Below are positions 1 through 11,668 of a stretch of DNA of 64,000 nt, one piece after another (within the stretch, counting starts at the first letter, position 1; every line of letters starts with the position of its first letter). The notes below the pieces were generated by a model. It was not told where the DNA came from and ran no database searches. It was given only the letters and a program-made list of their open reading frames with translations. Both the position numbers and the translations under genes were made by a program. Origin of the DNA: Hippophae tibetana (lineage: Eukaryota; Streptophyta; Magnoliopsida; Rosales; Elaeagnaceae); the NCBI GenBank assembly GCA_037013495.1, contig CM072812.1, positions 35,670,501 through 35,734,500 on the forward strand, written 5' to 3'.

Positions 1-2137
1 AATGTATGCACACATATTATATATAAAAGTATATTCGTGTTTCTTTCCATAACTTAAATTTTCATCATATTTAATTTTTCAATAAATTTCTTATTTAGTA
101 TCAAAAATTCAAAGTTTTATGTTTAAAATCAAATAATTTAAATTATTAAATTATAAATTTTTATCATGATGAATAGAACCAACAATTATGAATAAATGTC
201 TCTCTAATCACCATATGTGCGTGAACAAAATGATAAAAAATTGACGCAATGGCATAAAAGTGGGAATAAAAATTTAAAATTATTTATTTGTTATAATTTT
301 ATTAATAAACTAATATCATATCAAAAATTAGAGAAAGGAATTTGGATTAAAGTGTTAATTACTCGTCATAATCATAATTCAATAAAATATTTTGCAAATT
401 TTGGTAGTGATGTGCGAGTTGACATTAACTTAATTATCAATTTGGGCATTTGAATAGATTGATTGATAATTTTAAATTTTGAACAAATTGATGAAATGAA
501 CAACAGCAAAGAACCAATGACATACTGGGACCAAAAAATCATTTCATATTGTTCTATTCTAAAATTAAACTAGCATATAGCTTTTTTATTTTTTAAACAC
601 AATAGCAAACAACCATATATAAAAAAATATCTAAAACTAATCTTTTCTTGTTGGATTTGAAAAATAATATTAAAATGTATGTTAGACGTTGTTTGTATCA
701 TAATAACATGATTAGTAGTGTATAATCTAAGAATTACAAAATTAAAGTATATTTTTGCATATAATAACAAAATTGTTATGATCTTTTTCTCTTTTTTTTA
801 TGGGTTTGGATGTCATTTTAGTCCTTTTGTTTATGAGTTTGGAGTTGATTGATCATCTTGCTTGTACATGCATCATTTAATTCTTTTGATTAAGTATCAT
901 AAAAAGATGTCACTGTAACATGATTATTTTAATATTTTTGGATGATATAGTTTCATTAAAAGAGTAGTTTGCTCATTTAATGTATTTTCTTCCAAACACA
1001 ACCAACACATCATTTCACTTATTTTCTTTTTATTTTGAAGCTCAGGAAAATAAATAAAAGATATGTTTTCTCTCTCATTTTTGTAAGTGGTAAAAAAAAA
1101 CATATAATTAAATAATATAAAATAGGAAAAAGTGTCATCTAAGTCCCTTTCTTTAGACTTTTGGGGCTTTTTATTCACTTTATTTTGATAATGTGTTTTT
1201 AAGTTATTTGTTTGTGAAAATTTTATCAAAAGTTTAATTTTTTAATTAATTTTTCGTTAAATATTATTGAATATCATATATGTCACATGCTATTTTTCAA
1301 TAGATATATAACTAATAAAGTAATTTTTAATTAATAAATTACTCAAATTTATTAACAAATTATTTCGACTAGATTTAAATAAATTTTTTTATCATTTAAT
1401 GTGCTACTTTGTATATTACGAAAATGAAAATTTTGTTTAAGTTTTATTAAAAATTTAGTTAAAGTTTGAAATAAATTTTGTTAAATTTTTTTTGAATAAT
1501 ATTCTTAATTAAATGTTAGATTTTTAATTATATACTTATGAAAAAATATTTAAATTTATCATTAACTAATACTTTTTGATAATTAAAATAATTAAATGGC
1601 ATATTTTAATAATAAAATGAACTAATTAATAACACAAATCATTTAAAACAAATTGAGTAAATAACAACTAATACTTAATCAAAGGGATATTTATAACCAT
1701 CTAAGCAATGGAAGTAAGCATTCACCAATGACTCACAACTTTCTTATTTCTAAGATACAAATTTTAGATGTATAACACCATTGTTATTATAGCTTAATGT
1801 CTTATATTTAAACTTAAGAAATCTTTATATGTTATTAAATTTTAAGTGTTTGTTAGATATGATAATGGGAAATAATAATGTATAAAAATTATTAACCTTG
1901 TTTTTAATAAATTCAATTTTTAAAAGAATTGGTTTCTTAACCATTTTTAACCTAATATCAAACAAAACTTACTCTTGTACTTTCTTTATAATCTTTTTTC
2001 TTTTAAATATTTTTCAAAAAAAAAAAACAGACACTAAAGTACTCTATTTATTATCTTAGTTTTGTCTTAGCTAGAAAATATAATTCATCCTCGATTAATT
2101 TATTTTTCTGATAAATTAATAAGAGAATGAAACATAC
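1..2137. other. AT-rich spacer (or intron) left of the fructokinase exon
   Basis: No credible gene is seen on either strand. The short open frames here have no recognisable domain and follow the AT-rich composition. If the fructokinase fragment at 2138-2543 belonged to a working gene, this stretch would be its first intron, but no continuation of the kinase domain is seen before the window edge. Two short direct repeats at about 811-843 and 1131-1163 share a TGTCAT...AAGTCC(C)TTT-like core and may be the ends of an old unclassified insertion. Confidence 0.5.
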
Positions 2138-2543
2138 CGACTTGATGAGAGTGAGATTAAGCTCCTCAGGCTTGAGTAGCATATCGGCACTCGGGTTCCT
2201 ATAAAACACAAATTCACGCTCCCCATCGTTACCTAAGATAACAAATGCTAATGCGGTACGTGCACCCTCATGGAAAGACACACCATATGATGCGACGCCG
2301 TTTTTCCTGTATCCTTGCAAGCATGTGTCCAAACTCGTCATCACCTAGTTTGCCTATGAAGGCAGCTCGGCCACCAAGCCTTGACACGGCAATAGCCACG
2401 TTGGCCGGGGCTCCTCCGGGTGCATCCGCTATGGACACCCCAGATACTGTAGGAACCAAATCTAGTAGCATCTTGCCAAAGGTTACTATTAGACCCTGCT
2501 TCCCTGTCTTGGGCGTGTTGATAATATTGTTAGCTTGAGCCAT
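2138..2543 (-). pseudogene. Fructokinase (pfkB family) exon 1, frameshifted and truncated
   Basis: Fructokinase phosphorylates D-fructose to fructose 6-phosphate with ATP in the cytosol or plastid. The exon encodes an N-terminal pfkB/ribokinase-like segment: [18 protein letters not shown], then [18 protein letters not shown], then [14 protein letters not shown]. After a frame change near 2306-2312 it continues with [25 protein letters not shown] and LTLIKS. The coding part ends at 2138 followed by GTATGT, a good splice donor placed where the conserved sequence stops. The length is about 135 codons, while the whole enzyme is normally about 320-330 residues, and no later exon is found in the 2.1 kb that follows. 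Oddities are the frameshift, a K where the family usually has E in the GEML-like motif, and an apparent loss of several residues before APGGAPAN. The start at 2543 is the only ATG in front of the conserved block. It is either a pseudogene or a gene with a very long first intron plus an assembly error. The family assignment is secure. Confidence 0.88.
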
Positions 2544-2624
2544 CTCAATATATTGATGTTATAACAAAGTGAAGAGCCTTGATGAAATGGAGTGTGAGTA
2601 GTTATAGTCATATATGTTTGATCC

Positions 2625-2632
2625 ATTATATA
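2625..2632 (-). promoter_or_regulatory. TATA box of the fructokinase fragment
   Basis: On the minus strand the sequence reads TATATAAT inside CCTATATAATGG, about 82 bases upstream of the ATG at 2543. Spacing fits a transcription start near 2595-2600 and a 5' UTR of about 50 nt. This suggests the promoter-proximal end of the gene was kept together with exon 1. Confidence 0.5.
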
Positions 2633-2639
2633 GGCATTG

Positions 2640-5600
2640 TGCATGTGTGCATATTAATTTGTTTGTTTGTCATTTTTTATATTAAAATCTGAGCGCATGC
2701 AGTGATGGAATATTATTCAGAATGGTCACCATGTAAGATATATAAGTTGAAAAAAATATGTTAATAGTTAACTATATAAAATTTATAAAAAAAAATTGAG
2801 CAATATAAAATAAATATTAAGTCAAATCTATACTATTTTTTAAAAGATATCATGTATGCAACTCTGTTAGAGAGTGGCTGGTGATATTTTAAACGTTAAA
2901 AGAATTTAAAATATCTAAATATAATCTTTTTTAAAGAATGAAAATAAAAGAAAAATGTCACAAATATATTAGCAATAATGTGTAAAAGTATAAGATAGAA
3001 AAGCTTACTTTTATACAAAGGGTTTTAAAAACCTTTTTAAAATTTAAAATATATCACATTTTGAAATGAAAATAACTTTTAGTTGGAACACCACTGATCA
3101 AATTATACCTATATAATATAAGTAAAATGTACATTTATAAAAGTTAAGAGGGGCAGATGCTTTTCTTGAATTGCACGTCCTTTGGTCACGAGAGGTTATA
3201 TTTATATTAATTTGTTCGTAGATACGTACACGTATGAATTAGAATGAGATGTTTCGTTGATTTATGAAAATATTCTTAAATTTTATGAGATTTTTTTTTA
3301 TGGGATATGATAATAATAAGATATCTTTTTTATTTCAAATAAATTTAAATAAAACAAATAAAATAATAAAAAATAAAACATAATCATTAGCCACTAAAAA
3401 CTATCATATAGATGTGACAATATCATATGAGATTTAAATATGATATGATAATTTTAAGACACAATCTATTAGTAATATTAAATGAAACATAAAAGATTGA
3501 GTAATACAATTTATTTGATATCTGTAACAAAAAGTTGCTTATATAGATGAACATTTTAACCGTAAATAATTAAAATTATGATTATTTGTAAAAATTCGAT
3601 GATTTTTTCTTAAAAATAAGACGTGAAATGTGAATAATTATTATAATATCAAAATTGTATTTAGTTAAAACCAAATATATAGTAATATTATTTTTTTATA
3701 TACATATAATTATACAAAAATATACTTTTAATAATAAAACCTATAATGTTTAGAATAATTAGATTAAATTTTATTTATTCTTAGTTTTATATATTTTTAT
3801 TTTACTTATAAATATTTATTAAATAGTTAAAAATAAAAATTAATGTCTAATATCTTAAATAATGTAGTAGAGTATTTTAACATTTATTTTTTAAAATTAA
3901 ATATATTTTTAAATAAATATTAAAAATAAAAAAAGTGTGATTAAACCATAAAAAAATGTTAATTATTTATAACCATCCTTCTCCCCCTCCACCTATTACA
4001 TGCATGTAGCAAGGATGCATGTAGCAAGGGGAAAAAAAAGGAAGAAAGAGGAAGCTAGATTCTTGTTTTATATTATATTAAAGAAAAAGAGAAAGAGAAA
4101 GAGAAAGGAAGAAGAAGTAGATTTTTATCTAAAATTGTATTATAAAATTTGATTTTTGGACGTTGGATATGAATCACCTATAAATACAATTCCTAGTTAT
4201 ATAGTACAAGGTTATTGATAAGATAGGAAATTACTAATCAAGAATAACTTTATTCGTCACCAAGTCGAAGAAACGAATGTATCAGTAATATTTTATGATA
4301 GGAGAGCTCATGCTTAAACTTTAAGAAAAAAATTCCAAAGATATGTGATAAATGGAATCAGCTTCTATGTTCAAGGTAGGAATGCATACTTTCTAAATCA
4401 CTTTATTTACAACCTAAAATTTTTTTATTTTTTATTTTACTTTTTTTTTCAGTTATTAACCTACAAGTATAAGATAGGATAATAAATATATGCTGATTTT
4501 TTTTAAAAGGAATAAATGTGCGGTTACTTAACTATTAATTAGCGTTTTTGAAGTTAAAATCAACCTAATGTTTCTATATATTATAATTACAATTAATTTA
4601 ATAATTTTTTATTGAATATAATTATATAAATTTAATATATTTATTAATAATACTACGACACATTAATTATAATTTATCAAAAATTTATGATAAATAAATT
4701 TTTTATTATAGATAACATTTATGTACCAAAAACAACCTTAGAAAAAAATTCAAGAAAATAATATTTATCACTATTAAATAAAATAATGATTCTATTTATA
4801 TAGCAAATAGTGATTAAATATATAATATTAGAGTTTGCGTTATATTTATTTTTTAGTATATGTTGTGACTAATCATAACCTTTATACATAAGTGGTGATA
4901 TATTTCAATTCTATATTAATCTTATTGCTTAATATCTCTCTCATAAATATTGGGTATTTGAATTATTTTTTTTTAAATTGCGATAATTTTAAATTTCATT
5001 GACTTTAAATACTATATCATTAGATATCCTAATTAAAAGCTATAAATAATTTATCATTTTTTGAATAGTATAAATTACTATTATTAAAAAATTACAGTGG
5101 TCCATTTAATAGTTTGAGATAAATTCTCTTTATATTTTAAATCACATATTTAAACGATTTAAGTAATGTTGGACAGAAACCTTAAAAAAAATGATAGGTT
5201 CTTGTGAGTAACTTTCAATTAGTAATTTTTTTATTATATGTGACATTAAATAACAAATTAATGTTTGACGGAATACTTATGGAAGCGTAAATATATTTAT
5301 AATATATAAACATTTAAGAAATAAAAAATGAATGTATAAAGTTTAAACTAATCAAAGATATTTTCTAACCAGAGTTTTTTTATATTTATTTTATAAAATA
5401 AATACAAGAAAATTATTATCTAGACAAACATTTTAACAATTTAAAATAAAATAAATTTATCAATATTCCTCAATTAAATAATTACTCCAACAATTCTTGA
5501 TCGAGACTAAAATAAGTATATTATTTATCTTTAATTAAACACTATAATAAATTTATATTAGAATTAACTTAAAAATATTTTTTTATCTTTTAGATAAAAA

Positions 5601-6679
5601 TACTTCAATTTTTAAAGAGAAGAAAAATATTATTCATTAGATATTAAGAATAAGAAAAGAATATAACTTTTTTAATATTTATTAATATATTTCTTTTGCT
5701 AGACACTTCACACAAGTAAAAACATTAATTATTTATATTTCAAAGATTCCTAAAATTGTTCATAAAATTTCTACATAGTATTCCAGTCAAACAACGAAAA
5801 CAATAGTTTGCCTTGGTTCCTATCCATTCGGGATTAATGTTAGGGTTTAAATGTGGTCTAGCCCGGTCCAATATTTTACAAAACCGAACAAAAACCCAAT
5901 AAAACAATCCGACGAAAACCGAACCTATATGTCTTATAAAATTCCTACTAAATTATATTGTTCTTCAGTAAGTGCATCCCATTTAAATTTATAAAAAAGT
6001 TCTCCTGATTATATTAGTAAATAATATCATAAAAGAAGGGCATACTCTTATTCAATTTGCAAGCAATTGAGTATTCTAGTTTTATTTTCTTTTCCTTCTA
6101 AAGGCAAAAATTTTCTTTCTATTACAAATATCACATAACCTTTTATATTTAGTATTTGATTTCCAATAAAAAAACATCAAGAATTTGTTCATAAATATAT
6201 TATTATCAAAAGAATAAAATTTATGATTATTTTTATTTTTATCAAAAACTTGAAAATATTATAGAGAATTGAACCTATAACCTACCAATTAGACAAAACA
6301 ATATCATTAAATACTTGAATATGTAAAAATATAAGTTCATGATTGATATAAATATTATTTACAATTAAGAATAAAATAACCAAAATATGAAATCAGTAAT
6401 TAGAAGACACATTTTAAATATAAACGAAAACATTGACATACTAATAAGGTTGTTAAATACCAAATCCAAAATCCTAAACCCTAAATCTATTATATCCTAA
6501 ATCTATTATATTTGAAGTTATTTTAGTCTTTCTTATATATAATTATATATTTTAATTATTAAACATGTTATTTTTATCATTTTATTACTAAGTATAAATA
6601 TCTACTATATTGAATCTTTTATTCTTAAAAATGATTATATATAAATTAACTCATTAGTCAAAACCTTTATGAATCCTAT
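2640..6679. other. AT-rich intergenic region, no gene seen
   Basis: No coding frame of note is present. Purine-rich GAAA/GAAAGA tracts occur around 4020-4115 and a short AACCGAAC-like low-complexity patch around 5880-5930. Nothing else is recognisable. Confidence 0.5.
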
Positions 6680-6915
6680 AATGATTCAAGAAACTCTTTT
6701 AATGAAAAAGAACTATATTATTGAATTATCAAAAAGTGAGTTATATCATTAATGCAAAGATCTTATATACAAGCTATAATCATAATCTTAACATTCTTAA
6801 ATTGTTATTATCACCTCACTTGCATTACACATGTGTGCTTCTATCATTAAAAGGTCAACAACACATTAGCTCTAATTAACTAGTAGTATTGGAACATATT
6901 CATACTCTAGTTGCC
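6680..6915 (-). repeat. 3' LTR of the RE1-like element
   Basis: The part at about 6838-6913 is clearly homologous to 11548-11665 beyond the gag end. They share CATTAA...TAACA.CACAT, TAACTAGTAG-type blocks and GGAGCATATTCATGCTCTAGT-like sequence. In minus orientation a TATA box (GTATATAAG, 6763-6770) lies about 150 bases inside. A purine-rich CAAAGGGCAAC at about 6912-6921 could be the polypurine tract. The lower boundary is a guess because the other LTR is truncated. Confidence 0.6.
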
Positions 6916-7017
6916 CTTTGTCAAATTAGTGGTTTAGGTAAAACCATGAGTTTGATAATGAGAGAATGAAATTGTGGAGAAGATAGAAGTTTTGTGTGGA
7001 TATTAGTCAATTTTTCA

Positions 7018-8215
7018 CTAGATATTCAAATACGTAGTGGCACCAACCACGACTCTATACTCAGATTCTGTGCTTGAACGAGAGACCATACATTGTTTGG
7101 AGTTATGCACAAAGATCAAGTTATGTCTAAGAAATACACAGTATGCTCCTGTTGATTTGCGATCATCCATACTAGATGCCCAATATGTATCATAAAAAGC
7201 AACGAAATGTAATGTAGAAGATCTCAAAAATGTAAGGTGAAATAGAAGTTTAATAGCTACCCAATGCACTTGAAAAGGACAAGTCATAAATTGGCAAAGC
7301 TTGTTAACACTAAAAGAAATATCAGACTTTATTAATGTTATAATACTATAACCCACCTTCCACACTTCTATAAAGTGTATCATTTACTAAAGGAATTCCA
7401 TCTTGTTTCCTTAGACTCTTTACAGTAATCATAGGAGTGTCACAATCTTTTGCAGTTGCCATATCACACCTAAATAACAATTCATTGATATATTTATGTT
7501 GATTAAGACATAAAACATTAATATGCATAATCACCTCCATGCCAAAGAAGTAGTTGAGGATGCCAAGATCCTTGAGAGCAAATTGCAAGTGAAGATTAGT
7601 GATAAAAGAGTTGACACATGCAAAGGAATTTTTTGTAATTATAATGACATCAACATAGATAAGCATCATAATGTAAACTTCATCACTATTAAGAATGAAC
7701 AAAGAAGTACTAGACTTAGAAGTTGAAAAACCTAAAGTGACCAAGACACCACTGAGATTTGAGAACGAAAATTTTGGTTCTTGTTTCAAACTATAGAGAG
7801 ACTTCTTCAGTTTGCAAACTAGCCATTTGCCTTGCTCAAAATCATATGGCAAATTCATGAACACATCTTCAGTAAGGTCCCTATTTAGTCACATCAACCT
7901 GCCTCATTTCCTATCCTTTAGAAATGGATAAACTTAGAATCACTCGAATTGTAGCAGGTTTAACCATAACAGAGAAGCTTTCAAAGAAATCAATCCCTTA
8001 AACCTATAGAAAATCCTTAGCAATAAGGTGAGCCTTTTATTTATCTAGAGTCTTATCAACTTTTAACTTGACCTTGAACATCCATTTGTAGTTTTACTAA
8101 TAGTCAACTCCACCATTTCCCATGGGCCATTAGGAAGAAAAGAATCTAGTTCAAGCTGCATTGCCTTAAGCCACTCAGGGACTTGTAATGCTTCTTTTTA
8201 AGATCATGATTCTAG
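7018..8215 (-). pseudogene. Copia reverse transcriptase-RNase H remnant (RE1-like element)
   Basis: In minus orientation the RT begins near 8215 with EWLKAMQLELDSF and shows GKWLVCKLKKSLYSLKQ. The catalytic box is MLIYVDVIII, where the second Asp of YVDD is replaced by Val. LKDLGILNYFFGMEV follows, then (after a frame change near 7350-7390) the RNase H motif ASSMDDRKSTGAYCVFL and VSRSSTESEYRVV, which ends at a stop at 7018. The normal C-terminal tail of copia RNase H is missing. At least two frame changes and several stops are present. In life the protein would copy element RNA into cDNA inside virus-like particles; this copy cannot. Identification is firm. Confidence 0.85.
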
Positions 8216-8544
8216 TAGAACAGAAGTGTAATGTATTGTAAATGCATATAATTTTGTCTTAATAATGTCAGCCTTAGATCTAGTGATCATTTGATGCATA
8301 AAAGGGTTGTAATTGTTCAACATATAAAGGATGAAGACTTGTAGGTATAAGTTCAAGGATAGGATGGAAAGCAATAGAATTCATAAGAGGGATGAGAGGT
8401 AAGTTTAAAAAGATTAAGATTGTTAGCTAGGGAAGAAAAAATAAGTATGGTAATAGAAGCATGCACTATAGTATAAATTATAGTTATAAATGTAGACAAA
8501 TGAGTAGTGTTAGAAAGGTTGGGTGAAAGAGATATGTCATAAGG

Positions 8545-9790
8545 TTAGGAGGAGAAAAGAGACAAATGTGTATTGTTTGACAAGTTTGAAGCATCTACAA
8601 TTGGTGTTAAAATAACAAAAGACACATGATTAGAAGGAACATACTGAGGAAAGGATAAAGAGGGTAACACAAGCCATGTGGGTACATGTAGTACATAACT
8701 ATCTTCTAAAAAAGTATGGGATAAATCAGAGCCAATTAAAATGCACTTGAAAGGATAGACTATTGCATTGAAAACAACATGTCTACTCAAAAAGTGTTTC
8801 TAATTCCTTCTATCAAAACAAATATAACCCTTATGTTTGGCATAATATCCCAAGAAGACACATTCTATAAATCGAGTTTCCAATTTATCATGCATATAAG
8901 GTTTGGTGTATGGAAAAAATTGACTACCAAAGCTCATCAAGCTAGAGAAATTACATTCTTTCTTATATAACATGTCATAAGGGGATTTATCTTCAAGTAC
9001 TTTGGAAGGGAATTGATTTAACAAATACAAGGCATATACCTAAAACTTGATAGGTACATAAGAATGAAATAAAAGTGCATGTTCTCCATCTAAAATTCTT
9101 CTTTGCCTTGATTCCATTACACCATTTTGTTTATTGGTGTGTAGATAGGTGCATCTATGAATACACCTTCTTGTTCAAGTGTTCTAATCATTGGATTAAA
9201 CTTAACCCCTAATCTATTTGCATCAGAATTCCATTACACCAGTTTTCTCACTGGTGTGTGGATAGGTGCATCTATGAAAAACACCTTCTTGTTCAAGTGT
9301 TCTAATCATTGGCTTAAACTCAACCCCTAATCTATTTACACCATTTTTATAGCCTATGAAATTTATTTTTCCACTATAGCTTTAAAGTATAAGAAGATAA
9401 GTGATGTTTAATCTTTAGTAGATAAAGGAAAAATACAGACAAATTTAGTATGATTATCAATAATGGAAAGAAAATATCATTCTTTATTAATAGAAAGTTA
9501 TAATGTTATCCATAAGTCCAAATACAACAATTCAAAGGGATAGAAGCTTTCATATGAGATGCCAAGAATGACAGTTTATGAGCCTTGGTAATTTGACAAG
9601 AATCACAAAAATAAATCTTTAACTTAAAGCTTTAATTGGTATAACATTACACTTAAGTACTTTAAGACTTGTACTAAAGGATGGATGACCTAATTTTCTA
9701 TACAAAAGAAAATGGGTATAAATAGGAAAATCTCTTGAAGCAATGCTATCTATATGAGTGTCATTGTCTTTGATTGTTACTCCAAGAAAC
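8545..9790 (-). pseudogene. Copia integrase remnant (RE1-like element)
   Basis: The minus strand encodes scattered integrase pieces. The catalytic-core end (NKQNGVMESRQRR, the equivalent of the QNGVAER region that holds the catalytic Glu) lies near 9100-9140. The C-terminal half, YLLNQFPSKVLEDKSPYDML, FPYTKPYMHDKLETR and CVFLGYYAKHKGYICFD, lies at 8800-9030, and a poor linker follows to 8545. A 117-bp tandem duplication at about 9111-9344 repeats the end of the core twice. Stops and frame changes are frequent. Integrase normally inserts the cDNA into the host chromosome. The family assignment is good but the limits are approximate. Confidence 0.75.
9111..9344 (+). repeat. Tandem duplication of 117 bp inside the integrase remnant
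   Basis: Two adjacent copies begin with ATTCCATTACACCA at 9111 and 9228. They share GATAGGTGCATCTATGAA, ACACCTTCTTGTTCAAGTG and AACCCCTAATCTATTT, with scattered mismatches. The period is a multiple of three. Confidence 0.85.
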
Positions 9791-9858
9791 GACACATCGT
9801 CACATTCTTATATTGCATCAGTCGGCTTACAACACAACTTAATTGGAATTATGGTCCT

Positions 9859-10188
9859 TCATAAAAATGATCTTGACCAGAATTTAACAAAAACATTGTT
9901 ATTAATAAAAATATTTTGAACAAAGATAAGATTAGAAGCAATACTAGGAATGTGTAACACATTACTAATATAAAACAAACATTTATCACTTGTATGCAAG
10001 AAACCAGAACCAATAGTATAAATATGTATTTTACAACCATTACCAACCACAATACCTTCTAAGCTAGGATAGGGAAAAACATTGAGAACTTGATCTATAT
10101 TAGATGTCAAATGGTGATTGGCACCTAAATCTAACAACCAAGAACTAGCCAAAATACTAGGAGATGCACTATCTAAAATTGAATTCAT
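9859..10188 (-). pseudogene. Copia aspartic protease remnant (RE1-like element)
   Basis: The frame reads SWLLDLGANHHLTSN, the retropepsin active-site region, followed by IVVGNGCKIHIYTIGSG and the typical copia stretch LYISNVLHIPSIASNLIFVQ. The active site is normally D-S/T-G-A; here it reads DLGA, so the residue after the catalytic Asp is changed. The protease would cut the Gag-Pol polyprotein. It lies between the gag remnant (10476-11278) and the integrase remnant, as expected. The segment is open for about 109 codons but has no intact neighbours. Confidence 0.8.
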
Positions 10189-10308
10189 TACAGAGTGACC
10201 TGATGCATTTTTTCCAATTATATCATCTCTAAGAACAAAATATAAAGCAATAACATGGCCTGACTTTTCATAGATTTTCCAAATCTACTTCTCTAAATAT
10301 GGTTTTTT

Positions 10309-11278
10309 TTATATTTTCAAGTGCATCAGTAGAAGGATTCCTAAATACCTACATATTTCCACTAGAGATAACTTCTTTAAGAAACTAATGAAAGCTCCAA
10401 GATTGTGGCTTGGATTGAGATTTATTGTGTGAGCCCTTATGACAACTAGAGTGAGAGGAATGACTCTTGGCAACATTAGCCTAAAACAATTGATTCTTGA
10501 ACGCAACCTTCTGAGGTAATAAGCACTTTATCAAAGATTTCCAATTGATTGTATATCACTTCTATAGATTTCTTAACTTGAGTCATATTAAAGATGGTGA
10601 CAAAGGTAAGATAACATGATCCTAAGCAATACAAAATATATAACACCATTTCTCTCTCAAGGATAAACTCAAATAACAACCAAATGTTAGATAGTGTTTT
10701 AGCACAAAGCATATAATCTGCATTTGAAAGACCATTCTTTGATAAAGATAGCAATTTACCATGGAGTTCCATAACTCTAGATTGACTGTTGTGACTGAAA
10801 CAATATTCAAGAGTCATCTATTGATGTATTACAGTTATGTCTAACAAAGATAATGTTAATTCATTATAATTTTGAGCTAAAAATCCAACTCTTCACCATG
10901 GAATCATATTGGAACTAAGTGTGAAATAATTCATTTGTAAGTAAACACTCAAAGTACAGAAATGGAGAGGGTTTAGGCAAAGATCCATTGATGAACCTTC
11001 TAGCCTACAAGCCATGACAAAACATTGCAATTGTTTCTCCATACAAGATAATTATTGTCATCGAATTTCACTGATAGAGACATACTATTAACAGGGTTAA
11101 ATGATGAATGTAATGAAAAAGCATCAAGAATTGAATTACTAGATTGTGAATTGGTGTTTCTTGATGGATTGACATTTGTAACAGCATTATGAATTGAAGG
11201 ATTAACATTGTTTTCCACTGATTTATCCCCCTTTGCATGAAGTTCTTGTACTAAAGTTAGTCTTGGTAAAGGAGACAA
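10309..11278 (-). pseudogene. Copia gag remnant (RE1-like element)
   Basis: The N-terminal part (11000-11278) ends in MSLSVKFDDNNYLVWR, the standard start of RE1-type gag. After a degraded stretch, 10476-10817 gives NSQSRVMELHGKLLSLSKNGLSNADYML and IYNQLEIFDKVL, the UBN2-type capsid region. A further frame (10309-10506) is the worn end of gag; no clean zinc knuckle is visible. The protein would build the virus-like particle. Frames are interrupted several times. Confidence 0.75.
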
Positions 11279-11547
11279 TATTTCTCTATATGTGAATCTG
11301 GTATTTGTAAAGCTCCACTTAGATAGTGTTTCTTTTTACTGTCATGTGTCAATGCTTACAAATGTGACATCATTTTTAGATAAAATTTAAATACTTTTTA
11401 GTTAGTTTAATTTATATTATTACGAAGTTTATGAAAAAATTTATATACTTAATTTTTAATTTTTATTTATGTTAGTAAGATATGAATAACTTAGACTTTA
11501 ATTCTTCCACACAAAAAATTCCTGTCTTCACCCCTTCGTGCAGGTGT

Positions 11548-11668
11548 TTCAATCATTAAGAGATTAACAGCACATAATTAACTCTAAGTATTCAATCATT
11601 AAGAGATTAACAGCACATAATTAACTCTAACTAACTAATAGCATTGGAGCATATTCATGCTCTAGTAG
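11548..11668 (-). repeat. Truncated 5' LTR with internal tandem duplication
   Basis: This segment matches the distal part of the LTR at 6838-6913. Inside it a 40-bp unit (TTCAATCATTAAGAGATTAA... ) occurs twice, at 11548-11587 and 11591-11630, almost without mismatch. The expected R/U5 part of the LTR and a primer-binding site are missing between here and the gag start at 11278; unrelated AT-rich sequence fills that gap. Confidence 0.65.

Larger units (their letters stand above)
6680..11668 (-). mobile_element. Degenerate Ty1/copia retrotransposon (RE1-like)
   Basis: The minus strand carries remnants in the copia order gag, protease, integrase, RT, RNase H, read from 11278 down to 7018. They are bounded by related LTR sequence at about 6680-6915 and 11548-11668. 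The integrase-before-RT order and the motifs DDRKSTGAYCVFL (RNase H) and LPSKVL-like SKVLEDKSPYDMLYKK (integrase C-terminal half) identify copia. The GAG and protease wording is closest to RE1-type (Ale-like) plant elements, which is an inference. All domains are broken by stops and frameshifts, the RT box is YVDV instead of YVDD, and the 5' LTR is only a stub, so the copy is dead. Confidence 0.85.

Noticed and set aside
217..453. 78-codon plus-strand open frame
   Set aside because: No domain, Asn/Ile/Lys-rich as expected from AT-rich DNA, no promoter or splice context.
2245..2538. 97-codon plus-strand frame over the fructokinase exon
   Set aside because: Antisense shadow of the conserved kinase segment.
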